A stretch of DNA of 64,000 bases from NCBI RefSeq assembly GCF_008831285.2, contig NC_045139.1, positions 20,192,412-20,256,411 of the forward strand, given 5' to 3'. Position 1 is the first letter of the stretch; each line of letters begins with the position of its first letter. The position numbers and the translations under genes were made by a program. The notes under the pieces are model-generated. The model worked only from the letters and a program-made list of their open reading frames with translations. It was not told the DNA's origin and made no database searches. The DNA is from Nymphaea colorata (taxonomy: Eukaryota; Streptophyta; Magnoliopsida; Nymphaeales; Nymphaeaceae). Shown here one piece after another: positions 12,901 to 23,454 of the stretch.

Positions 12901-14043
12901 TGCATTCTTCTTATTGTTAGTAGAAGATGAGGTTTCCAAAGTGGATGATGTGGTATCTCCAACTTGAAGTATCATAGCCATAAAATGCTTTGAGAATACC
13001 ATAACATTGTTGTGATGTATGTTTTTTGCAACCACAATACTAACAAGTTACACTTTGATTAAAACTAAAAGTAAAGGAACTGCAACCACTACCATTAAAG
13101 TTGACACCATTAACATTTGAAGGAACAGAGAAACCACAACCACCATTTCTGCCCTTACCACAACCACCAATAAAGGTGTGATGGCTGCGACCTCCCTGGG
13201 CAACTAATGTTGTGGCATTAGAGTTGACTTAAGTCGCAGGTGGGGGAGATAATAATTTGAGTTGATTCTCTTGAGCAATAAGCAAGTCATAAAGTTATGA
13301 AAACTTCGGCAACGGTCTAAGCATGGTGACTGGCCACAGCCAAGGCATTGCTAAGAAGCTTAACATGATGTAGATGTTCGGCCATATACATGACTTCTTT
13401 CTTAATGCTTTGCATATCATGCTTCAATTGAATAATGCATACGTTGGACTAAGATGCATATTGTTCTTCAAGCATGGTCCACACATCACAGGAAGATGGA
13501 CAAGAAATAAGTTGCATGAGAATGGGTTCAGTTACAATTGCTTTTCTCCCAACTTAATGTTAACTGGTCAGGACGCAGCCATATGAAGTATGTCAAATTG
13601 TGTTTGGTATGATCATTGCCAATATATGTTCATGGAGGAAGGGAAGTTCCTTTGACATACCTTAACAAATCTTGAACTAAGCATAATGCCAGTGATTAGG
13701 GAGCACCACCAGCGATAGTTGTGGTCAAGTTTAACAAATCCAAGGTTTACAAAAGCATTCCATAGCTGATAGTGGAACGAGCACTAATCATGGTAAACAT
13801 CGGTTCAAGAAGTTGATGAAGAATTGGTTGAGACCATGGAACATGTCTAAATAGAGATGACACATGATGCCAATGAACAAGAAGTGTTGCAGTAGACAAT
13901 AACCACCAAAATACTACCGAAATAACATATTAAAGCACAAATCAAGCCTTGAAGGCTCAAATAAAACATAAAAGAGCCTACATCCACGAGAACAACATCT
14001 TTCTCGATCTCTTTGTTGGTTTCATCAAAAATCTGAAAGAGAG

Positions 14044-14212
14044 ATGCATATATTTTTATTTGTGCTCATAAGTTACTTTTTCAAACCATGTTTTGTAGGT
14101 TTACATGGTAGAATACAAAATTTTCTTTGGATACTTCCTTTTCTGTAGATAATTGATTCCTTGTATGTCCTTCATTTTTTGATGCATTGCATCCTATCAT
14201 TTCCTTTCAAGA
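14044..14212 (-). repeat. 5' LTR remnant of the copia element
   Basis: The partner of the block at 9765-9930, beyond the gag end of the minus-strand element. I did not find a clean primer-binding site next to it, consistent with decay. Confidence 0.65.
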
Positions 14213-14215
14213 TTG

Positions 14216-15420
14216 GCCTGAAAATATAAATCTCTGAATTGATTAAAAGCTGATCTCGCTACACAAATAATGTTTTCTAATTTATACACATTATATACTT
14301 TAGAATAAACAAACAACAACTAAAAGCACACAAGTGAGAAGTAATAAAACCTATATGAAAAACATGAGGGAGAGACGCCAAGAAATACCATCACAGCTTA
14401 AAGGACCATTGTGCATGTTGGGAGACCATTGTTATGCCATAGTTTTTAGGTGGTCTTGAGGTCCCTAACCTCATTTTGCACCTTTTTGGGGACCAAGTAA
14501 GACCTTTGCAAGTCTTCCTACATGTCCCTCTGCATCATTTTTTTTCTTCTTTACCTTGCTAACCTGGCATTAAGATGTGGCCCAAAATTTTTGGAGAAAA
14601 AAGCCATTGGAGATAACATCATGATCGACATTAGTATGTAGGCTTTTGAAATTCAAAACATAGGTAGTATCTCATATACACATGTACACATCTCTTGTGA
14701 CACAAGTAGCTGAATTCAAATATGGGTTGATGGTCTTATTTGTGAAGTTGGCCATGTAAAGCACCTATGAGTTTTGTTCTCTGACAAAGTTGACAACATA
14801 ATTTGCATGAAAAGAAAAAGGTGATTGTCGGCTAACAAATTACACGAGTAAAACATATAGGAGGGTCTACATGTACTAGATCAAGGCTATGTATTGCGAG
14901 CATATCCCTGTATGCGGACTAAAGCCCTAGCACACCTAAACTCTGACTGATGGGCTGACTATGGGTGAACAAAGAGATTATAGATGTAGTGCTTTGTAGA
15001 ATCAGTATAAGTTGTGGCCAAATAGTCGCTCACTTCATGTATAGTCAAGTTCCCAACCATCAATGGCTGCTCACTTTATTTTGTAGTTGCTGGATTTTAG
15101 GTCTCACATCCCCATCAGCGACACCATATATACTGCTTAACAAGAAAGGCATTCATTCTTGTATTTATGGATGGTAGGGAGGGTGGGTAAGGTGCTCAAT
15201 CAAAGGTAGAAAACTCATAATTAAAAAATGTAGATCGCAAGAGATGATTAATTAAAAAATATAGATGGCAGGTGATCATATAATATATCGACATGTGATA
15301 TATGGATGTAATATATGGCTGGGCATCATAAAAGTTTATGAATTTTTGTTTCAACTACACTAGAAGCCTTCCATAAGTGTGATTAGGTAACACTCCATGC
15401 TGGAATGAGGGAATGAGCAA
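14216..15420. other. Unassigned DNA
   Basis: No coding similarity or clear repeat seen; open frames are short and unrelated to known families. Confidence 0.5.
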
Positions 15421-15429
15421 AAACATCAG

Positions 15430-16560
15430 TACCTATAAGGATGGGAACCTAGTTCCACTATCCTTGGCCATAAGCACATTTTGATTCACCCCACACCGAT
15501 CTAATGGAAAGAACAATCGTTTGATACCTCTAAGGATGGGAACTGAATTCTACCATCACTGGCCATGCACAGTCTGGCATCCATCTCACATCGGTCCAAG
15601 GGAGTGAGCAATCACATTTGTACTCCTGGGGAAGAGAACTGAGTTCTATATCCTTCACCATAGGCATGATCCAGTTCCACCAAGCACTCAGGATCCAATG
15701 GAGCAATCTATGAATCAGACACCTCACCCTTCACAATATCCCATGCACTCAACCAAATTATATATCTGTTGAAAGGTTACATCAAAGTAGGTCCATTTCC
15801 ATTACACTAGAGTCCAATAGTTTTTGTAGTCTGTCAACTTGTAAAGTCTTAGGATGGTTCTGTGCACTTAACTACTCTACTAATCTACTGCAAGGTTATA
15901 TGTAAATATGTTAAAGTCTACTTCACTGGAAACCAACAACCTGCACTTGCACAGTTAGTGTCAAATTATAAAGTCATAAAGTGAGTGTAATTTTTCGAGT
16001 GCATAGTTAACATTTCAATAGTGGAAACTGTGAATACCATTCCTTTACTCTTCTAAATGTGGGATGAGCTAACAATCAAGTGCTTTGCTATAAGCATGAT
16101 TTGACATTTGAACCACCTTGGTCTAAGGAAAGAGTACTCACGCTGGTATCTCTGAGAATGGAACCTGAATTCCCACCCTTGATTATAGGTGCAATGTGAC
16201 ATCCACCCCACACTAGACTGAGAGAAGGAGCAATCACATTGATACACTTGAGGATGGGAACCAATTTCCCATCCTTGGCCATAAGTGTGATCCATTATCT
16301 ACCCACACCTGTCTGAGGGAATGATCAATCACACTGGTCCACAGGAAGGGGAAATCACATTAGTATCCCTAAGGACAAGAACCGAGTTCCACCATCCTTG
16401 GCCATAAGCATGATCCTGTATCCATCCTACGCCACAGTCCACGGGAAGGGGCAATCACACTAGTATTTCTAAGGATGAGAATCTAGTTTCACCATCCTTG
16501 ACCACAAGCACTATTCGATATCCATCCTATGTTGTTTAGCGATAAAGATCAATCACCCAG
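15430..16560. repeat. Degenerate ~97-bp tandem repeat array
   Basis: A unit containing AAGGATGGGAACC..AGTTCCACCATCCTTGGCCATAAGC, then CATCC..CCCCACAC..GTC and GGGAA/GAGCAATCACA recurs. CCTTGGCCATAAGC-like anchors lie near 15461, 15553, 15650, 16080, 16177, 16271, 16394 and 16494, with spacing mostly 92-100 bp. About 330 bp (15720-16050) without a clear unit split the array, and one unit near 16320 carries an internal partial duplication (interval 123 bp). It is not coding: open frames within it simply repeat the same degenerate words. Confidence 0.85.
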
Positions 16561-18780
16561 GTTTTTACATTTAATGAAATTTGAAGATAGTCTATTTCAC
16601 AAGAAACTAACAAAACATGTGTATATTTAACAAGGAATTGTTTGTACAACCAACAACATTTGAATACAGTCTATTTCATAAGGAAGTAATAAAACATGTA
16701 TATAGAGTTGGCACATGACATATGTTCTTTTGTTTTGTATGCTCAGTACAACAAACCACAACCGAGTAAATAGTTTAATGCTTTAGACATCCAACAAAAT
16801 TTGAATATATATTGTTTCACAAAAAACTAGCAAAACTGGCGTACAGATTGTTTCAATTGACCAGACACATTTTCTTCCCATTCTTCTCTACATATTTCTA
16901 CTCATAGTTTTTGATAAAGTAGTTGTCCAACTCCTCCCACATTTGCAGTTGAATTGAAGAGATGTCTTCAAAGTTCAAGATCCATGGGTTGAACCAGCAA
17001 TACTAACTCCATGTACTTGTACACCTACACCCCACAGTCATGATTATTGTCCTGCAGGGGGTTGTGAAATTGCAGTCAAACTTATGAAACTAAAGAGTTT
17101 TCATGTCAAGTTCATCATACACAAAATGATCATGTAGAAAGAAACTAACTATAGTTAGCAATAGCATCTATATTTTATAGTATTAATTGATAAGAATAGT
17201 GTTATTTACAAGGTATTGAATGTTATGTTCTACGTACTTATAATAATCATGGTTCAAGAAGTTGTGTAATGTAACATTGTGATGGCCAGGGTCCAACACA
17301 CAAAGCACCTAGTGATTGGCCTTCATCCATAGAGATGGCAATAGCATCTACATTGTTAGAAAAACATAAGGCTTGGTGAAAGCAAAAGATCATTAAAAAT
17401 AGATACAGACATTTCCATCTCAAGTCCCTTGTGATGTTGCACAAACCTACCAAGGAAATAGATCCACCCAAGAGCATAGTTGTATCTGCAACCATTCAGC
17501 TTGTTGTAGAGGGTTGTCATACAATAAGGCAAGGGAAAAGGTAATCTATCTGTATATTTCAAACCTCAGCATCTTGCACAGTTCATGCATTGTGTTAAAG
17601 ACCTCTTGACATGGATTCAAGTCATCCATTGCACCTCTGAAAGCTATGGTGTTATGGAAGCACTTTGTTGTGGATGCTTCTATAGACTTTCTTGGGTTAC
17701 AAGTCATTGTAGAGGCTGATGAATAGGCTAAAACAAGTTGCCATAAGAAAATAAGATTGTAGATAAAGAGGCACAACATGGATGCTATGGGTAGATGAAG
17801 AGGTGAGAACAACATGTGGTACACCCTTCACGAACTGATGCATGTGAAAGTTAAAATATTGGGAACTTGAAATTAGTGGGAGAGTTACAATATCAGGAAC
17901 TCAGGCATGGTGCAGTTAAATGAACAGCCAATCAAATTTCAAGGGTCCTTCAACCCGAAAAGTAAAATGTATTTTACTGCTTTTCATGGTACATTGTCTC
18001 TTTTATTGAAGATGGTTTCTGAGGGTGGAGGGTGTGAAGGGTACATTCTAATTCTATTTCTCTATCGTAGCATGAGCTCATTATTTTCTGGTGCAACCTC
18101 AACATGCGGGCAATAGCAGGAGAAGCCATGGAGTGGTTACGTTCACCTGTGAACATCCTAATAAAAAAAAAGTATGCCACAAAAAGCCTCTTTATCACCA
18201 TCCTAGCACTACATCTGCTTCTCGAAGCCCTTTGGTTTTTACTAGTCTTGCTTTCCTTCAACTGTCCCTCATTTGAGCACATACTAGTCCTCATAACGAT
18301 CCCCCTTCAATCTTTGTCATGACTACCCTTCATGCTACTAAGCTTGTGGTGTAATGCATAATTGTTGTAGAAGTTAAATGTTCCATCCTTGTTGTTAAAC
18401 TTCATTCCTTCACATGGAGCACCCATACCAAGGACAGAAGTACCCTGTAAGCTTTGACGATTGATGGCTGAATCCGTTCAAATCGTCTTTTGTTCCATGT
18501 GCATTATTTTAGCTGCTCCTATGCTTGGGAATTGGTGCATGTACATGATCGTCACCTAGTACACTATTGTTGTCTGCAATTTGCATTTGTTTTACATTAA
18601 AAATCAATTGATGCATGCAAGCAAGAAGTCAAGCATGGATTCAAGCTTAGCAAAGCTAGAAAAAAAGTCTTCTTACTAAAAAATGCTAGAATAAAGATGG
18701 TTTTTGTTGTACTAGAAATCCTAAGCAAGAATCCGATGAACTACACTAGCTTAGCAAATTTAGAAGCAAGGAATGGGTGA
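16561..18780. other. Unassigned region with overlapping minus-strand open frames
   Basis: Open frames on the minus strand at 18294-17974, 17824-17546, 17562-17356 and 17495-17247 abut or overlap in different frames, as a decayed coding sequence would. The pieces include RMFTGERNHS and MTCNPRKSIEASTTKCFHN. I do not recognise the family; a degraded transposon protein is one possibility. Confidence 0.35.
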
Positions 18781-21120
18781 GAGAGAGGGAGCTTGGACAC
18801 TGGCAGCTTCTCCTCATGTTGGTTTCTTATTCTTCCTCTTGACTGCAACTAAGGAGAAGGGAGAGATAACTAGATATGAAAATGAAAATCGTCCCCGGGG
18901 CATCAAGGAGGGTTTGTACAGAGATGAAATTGAATAAGGAAGGGAAGGACATGGCTGCACCTACCTCCTCCTTGGAACATGCCCAAGGCTTAGGGAATTT
19001 ACCCTTCCTTGAGCTGGTGGATTAGGATAAGTCCAGCAAGGTGCCAAGCTGAAACTAAAATTAATTTAAATTATAAAAATAGGCTGAGGTGGCTGCTACC
19101 TCAACCAGCTTCGAATTCAGCCAATGACTGAAAGAAATTTGTTTCTCATTGGTCTACTCCATGATACATGGATTCATGACTTGAGAAAGGTTAAATGAGT
19201 TTTAATCTTTTTAAATGATTTCAACCAAACCCACACGCATGAGTTGGGTGTGCTTGTCTAGGTTTGGTCTACCGTGGTCTAGACCTAGTAAAGTTTAACT
19301 TGGGTCAAGGTTTTGGTTCTAAACACTTGATTTTGACTAAAAATCTTTGACAAAAATACCCTTAGCTTGGGTTTTATTTTTCAATTTGAGCTTGCTAAGT
19401 TCAAACCTAGTGACTAAGCTCTAAATCTTATGAATTGCAAATTTTTGTTTGACAATTCAAACTAACTTGAAAATACTTAAAAATCCTATCAAATTTGGTT
19501 TGCAAAGGACATTATGTCCATAATTCAATTTGAAAATGGATTTAATTGGATCAAATTTCAATTTGAAATCTTGATTTTCAATTTAGTATTTGATGTTTGC
19601 ATTTGACAAATTCAAATATGTATTTGATTTACATAGAAAACCAAATTTGGGTTCTATGAATTTAATTTGATTGTGAAAGGATAAAATTATGCAAATATGG
19701 TCAAATTTGACCAATTGACCAAAGTCAAAGCTCATTTTATGAGCTAGTGTTGACTTTATTTGAGGTAATTCAATGAATTTGAGCTTAGGAAGCAGTTAAT
19801 TCAGCTCAATTTTGAATTTTACTTTAACTAGGTTTAGTCGAAGTAAACTTGATCTAGTCAAGGGCTTTCCCTGTCTAGTGCCTGGATCGTGAGGTAGACC
19901 CAGCCTTTTGACTAGGTTTAACTAAGCTAAGCTCATGTTGACTGAGCTTAGTGAGGGTGTGGCACCAATTTTGGGTCCACCTACAATGAACCTACTTGGT
20001 TTAAGTAGGTTAGGTAGAAGCCATCAAGGCTTCTTTAGAACTAAGCCCCTATCCTTAATTAGAGTATCTTTCCATTGAATGGAGAGAGAAAGAATTATAA
20101 ATTTCACTCTTTCCCCAAAGATTTAATTATGACCTTATTAACTTTTCATTGAAAATGTGAGATCTTTAATGGGAGGAGGCATTTTGAAAAAGAGGGAGCT
20201 GTGTGGCCTCTTGGGTGGGCCTTTGGCCTTGCGAGCTAGGTGGGGCCAACACATGGGTCCCTCACAGCATTTTGGATCTTGAATTGAATCCATTTTTTTT
20301 AATTTGAATCTTGATTCGGATTTTGAATTCAGATTTAGTTTCCAAATTGGACATGGATCCCAAATGACAATTGCAATTGGAATTGAATTTCAAAAACCTA
20401 ATTTCAATCCAGTTTTTAGTACTGGATTAAGATTTGGATTTGTAATCCTACCTTGGGTTTTGTTCTCTGAGCTAAATTCATACTTTGAACCTAAATTTTA
20501 TTTAGAATCGAAATTTGTTGTGAAATTGAAGTTTTTTACAGTTCTTTTATGAAATTTTTTTGTAAGATTTTGAAATTGCACCTGTCAACTGGGATGAAAA
20601 AATTTCATGTATTAGCTCCTAAGCAAAGCACGACTGAGCAAGAGAATATGTCTCCTTGTATAAAGTCATCCCTAGCTAAGCATGATAGAGCATTTGGTGA
20701 AAATCGGTAAATGATTACGGACTGAGCCTGAAGGGTATTTATGGAACAAAATGAAATATTTTGTCAACAATAAAATGGCATTTTTGGAATTTAACCAATG
20801 AACACATCCATGCCCACACCCAAACATTGAATTCAATGGGCTCGAGCATTGACAACGCTACTCTTCCTCCCTCGCTGGCCTATCTACCCATCAACTGCTT
20901 GTTTTTTCACCCTCTCTAGGCATATTTGTGGCTCTTTACTTGGTGCTTTTGGCTTAATTAGGTAGAGTGAAACAACTGGATTTTCAAGAATCTTGCCTCC
21001 TTATCCTTCCCCTTTAGTTTAGTCGTTTGGCAACAATTTATCACTGTGTCAATGTATTTCCATTTATTCTCCCTCTCTCCTTCATGTGTACACAAAATGC
21101 AGCAACTTCGAGCGCTCTAC
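18781..21120. other. Unassigned AT-rich DNA
   Basis: Long stretches of TTTGAATTTGA/TTCAAATT-type words (19430-19840, 20290-20560) and CTAGTCAAG/GACTAGGTTTAACT phrases. It resembles the non-coding part of an old retroelement, but no protein motif, LTR pair or terminal repeat could be paired. Confidence 0.4.
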
Positions 21121-21129
21121 AAGGAATAC

Positions 21130-21345
21130 CATCTTCCTTAAGGGCCTGGTTGAATAGGTGGCAGTGTATAAGGATTAGCATCTTCCTTAAGGGCCTGGTT
21201 GAATAGGTGGAACTGTACTATAGATATGAAACTTTAGTTCAAATTTTTTGAAAAGTTTCATATAAAAACAAACGTGGAACTTTAGTTGTAGGAGTTTAGG
21301 GGGAACATATGAAACTTTAATACCAGCACTAAAGTTCCACTTATT
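21130..21345. mobile_element. MITE-like inverted-repeat element with a duplicated end
   Basis: The left end contains GGGCCTGGTTGAATAGGTGG, present twice 49 bp apart (anchor CATCTTCC at 21130 and 21179). After the second copy, AATAGGTGGAACT pairs as an inverted repeat with AGTTCCACTTATTTAGG near 21330-21346, enclosing about 150 AT-rich bases with GAAACTTTA words. No coding capacity. The duplication of the left end could be a nested or tandem insertion. Confidence 0.45.
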
Positions 21346-22496
21346 TAGGTAGAACTTTAATGCTGGAACAACTTTTTTTACCGTTAGTCTCGATCTCTTT
21401 CCCCTTTCTTGCATCTCTTCTCAATTGAAGTTTGATGGTCGGGTTGAAGGTCACAAAGCTGATGTCTTTCTCCATGTGGCATTCAATTCAATGAAACGTT
21501 CCCTCAATAGGGAGAGGAACCGAAGTCAAAGATAGATGACTTTGCCGCCGCCTATTAAACCTGTTGTGGAGGTCACACCAACACACACACACACACACAC
21601 ACAACATTTTCTTCTTCTCTATACACACGCCTGGTATATTGCCTGACTTTCTGTATATCAAACTTGCCGTGCTAATTACGAGAAGGTTGGGTCCAAATCA
21701 ATCAAAAAGGACAATTTGTCCTTGAAAGAAAAAGGTACCTACAAGAGGTACCTATAACTATTATCATGTCTTGTACGAAGAATGCAATGAGCTCCTCAAA
21801 AGAAAAAATGCATTTACCTGTCTATTGAAAAAATTAACTAGAAAAGCCAAATTCTCCATCATTCTTTCTTTTCCTCCAAAGGAACCTTTTTGTTGACCCA
21901 CAAGTTCTCATAGGAAATAGCGCTCTCCGCTTTCCATTTTCTTTGGGTGATCATACACTGACCTAACCTCTCAGATGAACGATGACCTATTGTCTTTCTT
22001 TTTCCCTTTTAATTTAATCATTGAATCATGTTTGAAAGCACATTTTGCATAATCAACTCACCTTTTTCAAGTGGTTAACATGATTCCCACTTTGAGCTGG
22101 TACCAGCTAAGGCCTATCATCGCTTGCACAAGGGAAAGAAAAAGGACGCCCAGAGGAAAGACAAACCAAAGTTTCCACCCAACATTTGCCTAATGAGACC
22201 CTAGAGAGGAGAACAGAAGGTACCTCGAACAAGAAGAGTGAGGATGGAGGATTTTAAGAAGATCCGGTCCATCCAAACTGCGCTGACTTGGACCCTTACT
22301 AGGTCAACCCAATGGGGGGACTCATTCTTTAATGAAACTCGGTGTGACAGCCATGACTCAATCAAAATTCAGTTTGACTTGGTGTTGGGCGCTTTACTTC
22401 TGTATCATTTGATAGTTGTTGGATTCTAAAAATTTAGAATTATTGTTTATTATATTGCATATTACAAATGAAAAGTTAAAAAAATTAAGTTTCATT
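21346..22496. other. Unassigned DNA
   Basis: Apart from the AC microsatellite nothing is recognised. Short open frames show no family features. Confidence 0.5.
21580..21603. repeat. (AC)n microsatellite
   Basis: An uninterrupted AC dinucleotide run. Confidence 0.95.
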
Positions 22497-22840
22497 AGGG
22501 CTATTCAATGAGTGGAGCTAACTTGACTTTGACTTGCACCCGACTCGTTTATTAAATGAGTTAAGAAATGAACTTGACAACCTAAACAAGTCAAGTTAGA
22601 GTTAAGTGGACTCGGCTCGGTTAAATTCGAAAAAGAAAATATATAACATACATCTTATAAAGTTGTCAAAAAAAAACTGTTCAAATGGGTATACACATGA
22701 CTGGTACCACCTCTTTCTTTAAAAAATTAAATTTTTTAATAAAATACCTGCCTCAAAGTTCGAATTTCTTTCAAAACACCCAAGCCAAGTTCGAGCTGGC
22801 TCAACTCTGCTTGAACCCGCTCATGAACAGGTTCATTGAT
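22497..22840 (+). mobile_element. Second hAT-like terminal sequence
   Basis: It starts TAGGGCTATTCAATGAGTGG, similar to the terminus at 4886, and continues with the same style of GAGTC/AAGTTGAGC/CTCGGCTC words through a TA-rich middle to CAAGTTCGAGCTGGCTC. No coding capacity. The right end is not defined. Confidence 0.4.
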
Positions 22841-23099
22841 ATATTGATCCTTTTAGTGAACCACTGCGGAAGTATACAATTATAGAATAGTAACCAAGTC
22901 ACCCAGTTGACTCATAGTCACGAATCACTGGGTGTGGAACATTGGCTGAGACAACTCTGTCATCATGAATAATGTGCAATCAGTCTTTTTTCCTTTAGTG
23001 CAGATAATTAGCATGATCCATTCGTTATTTTCATGCCATGGAGCCGTAGTTGGGACGATACTATCACTATGAATCATGTGCTGGTCTCACTGTCTGATA

Positions 23100-23454
23100 T
23101 TTGTGCTGAGTAATAACGTAGGCCTATCGCTCCGTTGGTTATTCCGAAACCAAAAATTTATAACAGTCCAGATTTACAAATTACTTCGAGCAGCTGTTCT
23201 CCGGAGTAACAAAATTGAGTAATATTAACATAAGATACTCCAAGCAGCTTCTCCGGAGTAACATGAGATATTCAAGATAACTATAAAACATGCTAATAAC
23301 ATAGGCCTACAACTCCATTGGTTGTCCAGAACCAAAAATTACATGTACACCCCAGATTACAAATTTACATTCCAGTAGTGTTATATATCCCTGTTCAAAC
23401 TTTCATGACCTCAAAATCTTCCCTTGGTCCGACATTGTTCTGAATATACGTGCA
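23100..23454 (-). other. MORC 3' UTR and polyadenylation region with internal duplications
   Basis: After the TAA, the coding strand shows TGTAA/TGTA-type far-upstream signals near 23335-23375 (TGTAAATTTGTAATC and TGTACATGTAATTTTT), typical of plant 3' ends, so the transcript probably ends near 23300-23350. The same block recurs in diverged form about 175 bases further downstream (23115-23185), and a shorter block with CTCCGGAGTAAC occurs twice, near 23200 and 23252. Confidence 0.5.

Larger units (their letters stand above)
9730..14215 (-). mobile_element. Decayed Ty1/copia LTR retrotransposon (RE1-like)
   Basis: Polyprotein motifs appear in the correct minus-strand order. A gag remnant lies at 13850-13100; a CCHC-like zinc knuckle (YCGCKKHTSQQC) near 13040; a protease start DWYPNTGATHHMTNN near 12860; the pre-integrase motif WHSCLGHANHMLMRK (12442-12215); an integrase portion with FWTVNFKVVMHVINHLS and HVSFDKGTF (about 11890-11580); reverse transcriptase QLDVNIAFIQGTLNEVVHMS near 11150-11090; and RNase H/RT C-terminal words (YINILGAPQYITVARPNIAY) near 10620-10540, ending with a LTKPHAGP-type 3' motif near 10010. 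Many stops and frameshifts. Similar blocks at both ends are taken as LTRs. Confidence 0.9.

Noticed and set aside
16053-16295. Minus-strand open frames in the ~97-bp array
   Set aside because: They translate the degenerate tandem unit in two frames; no evidence of a protein.
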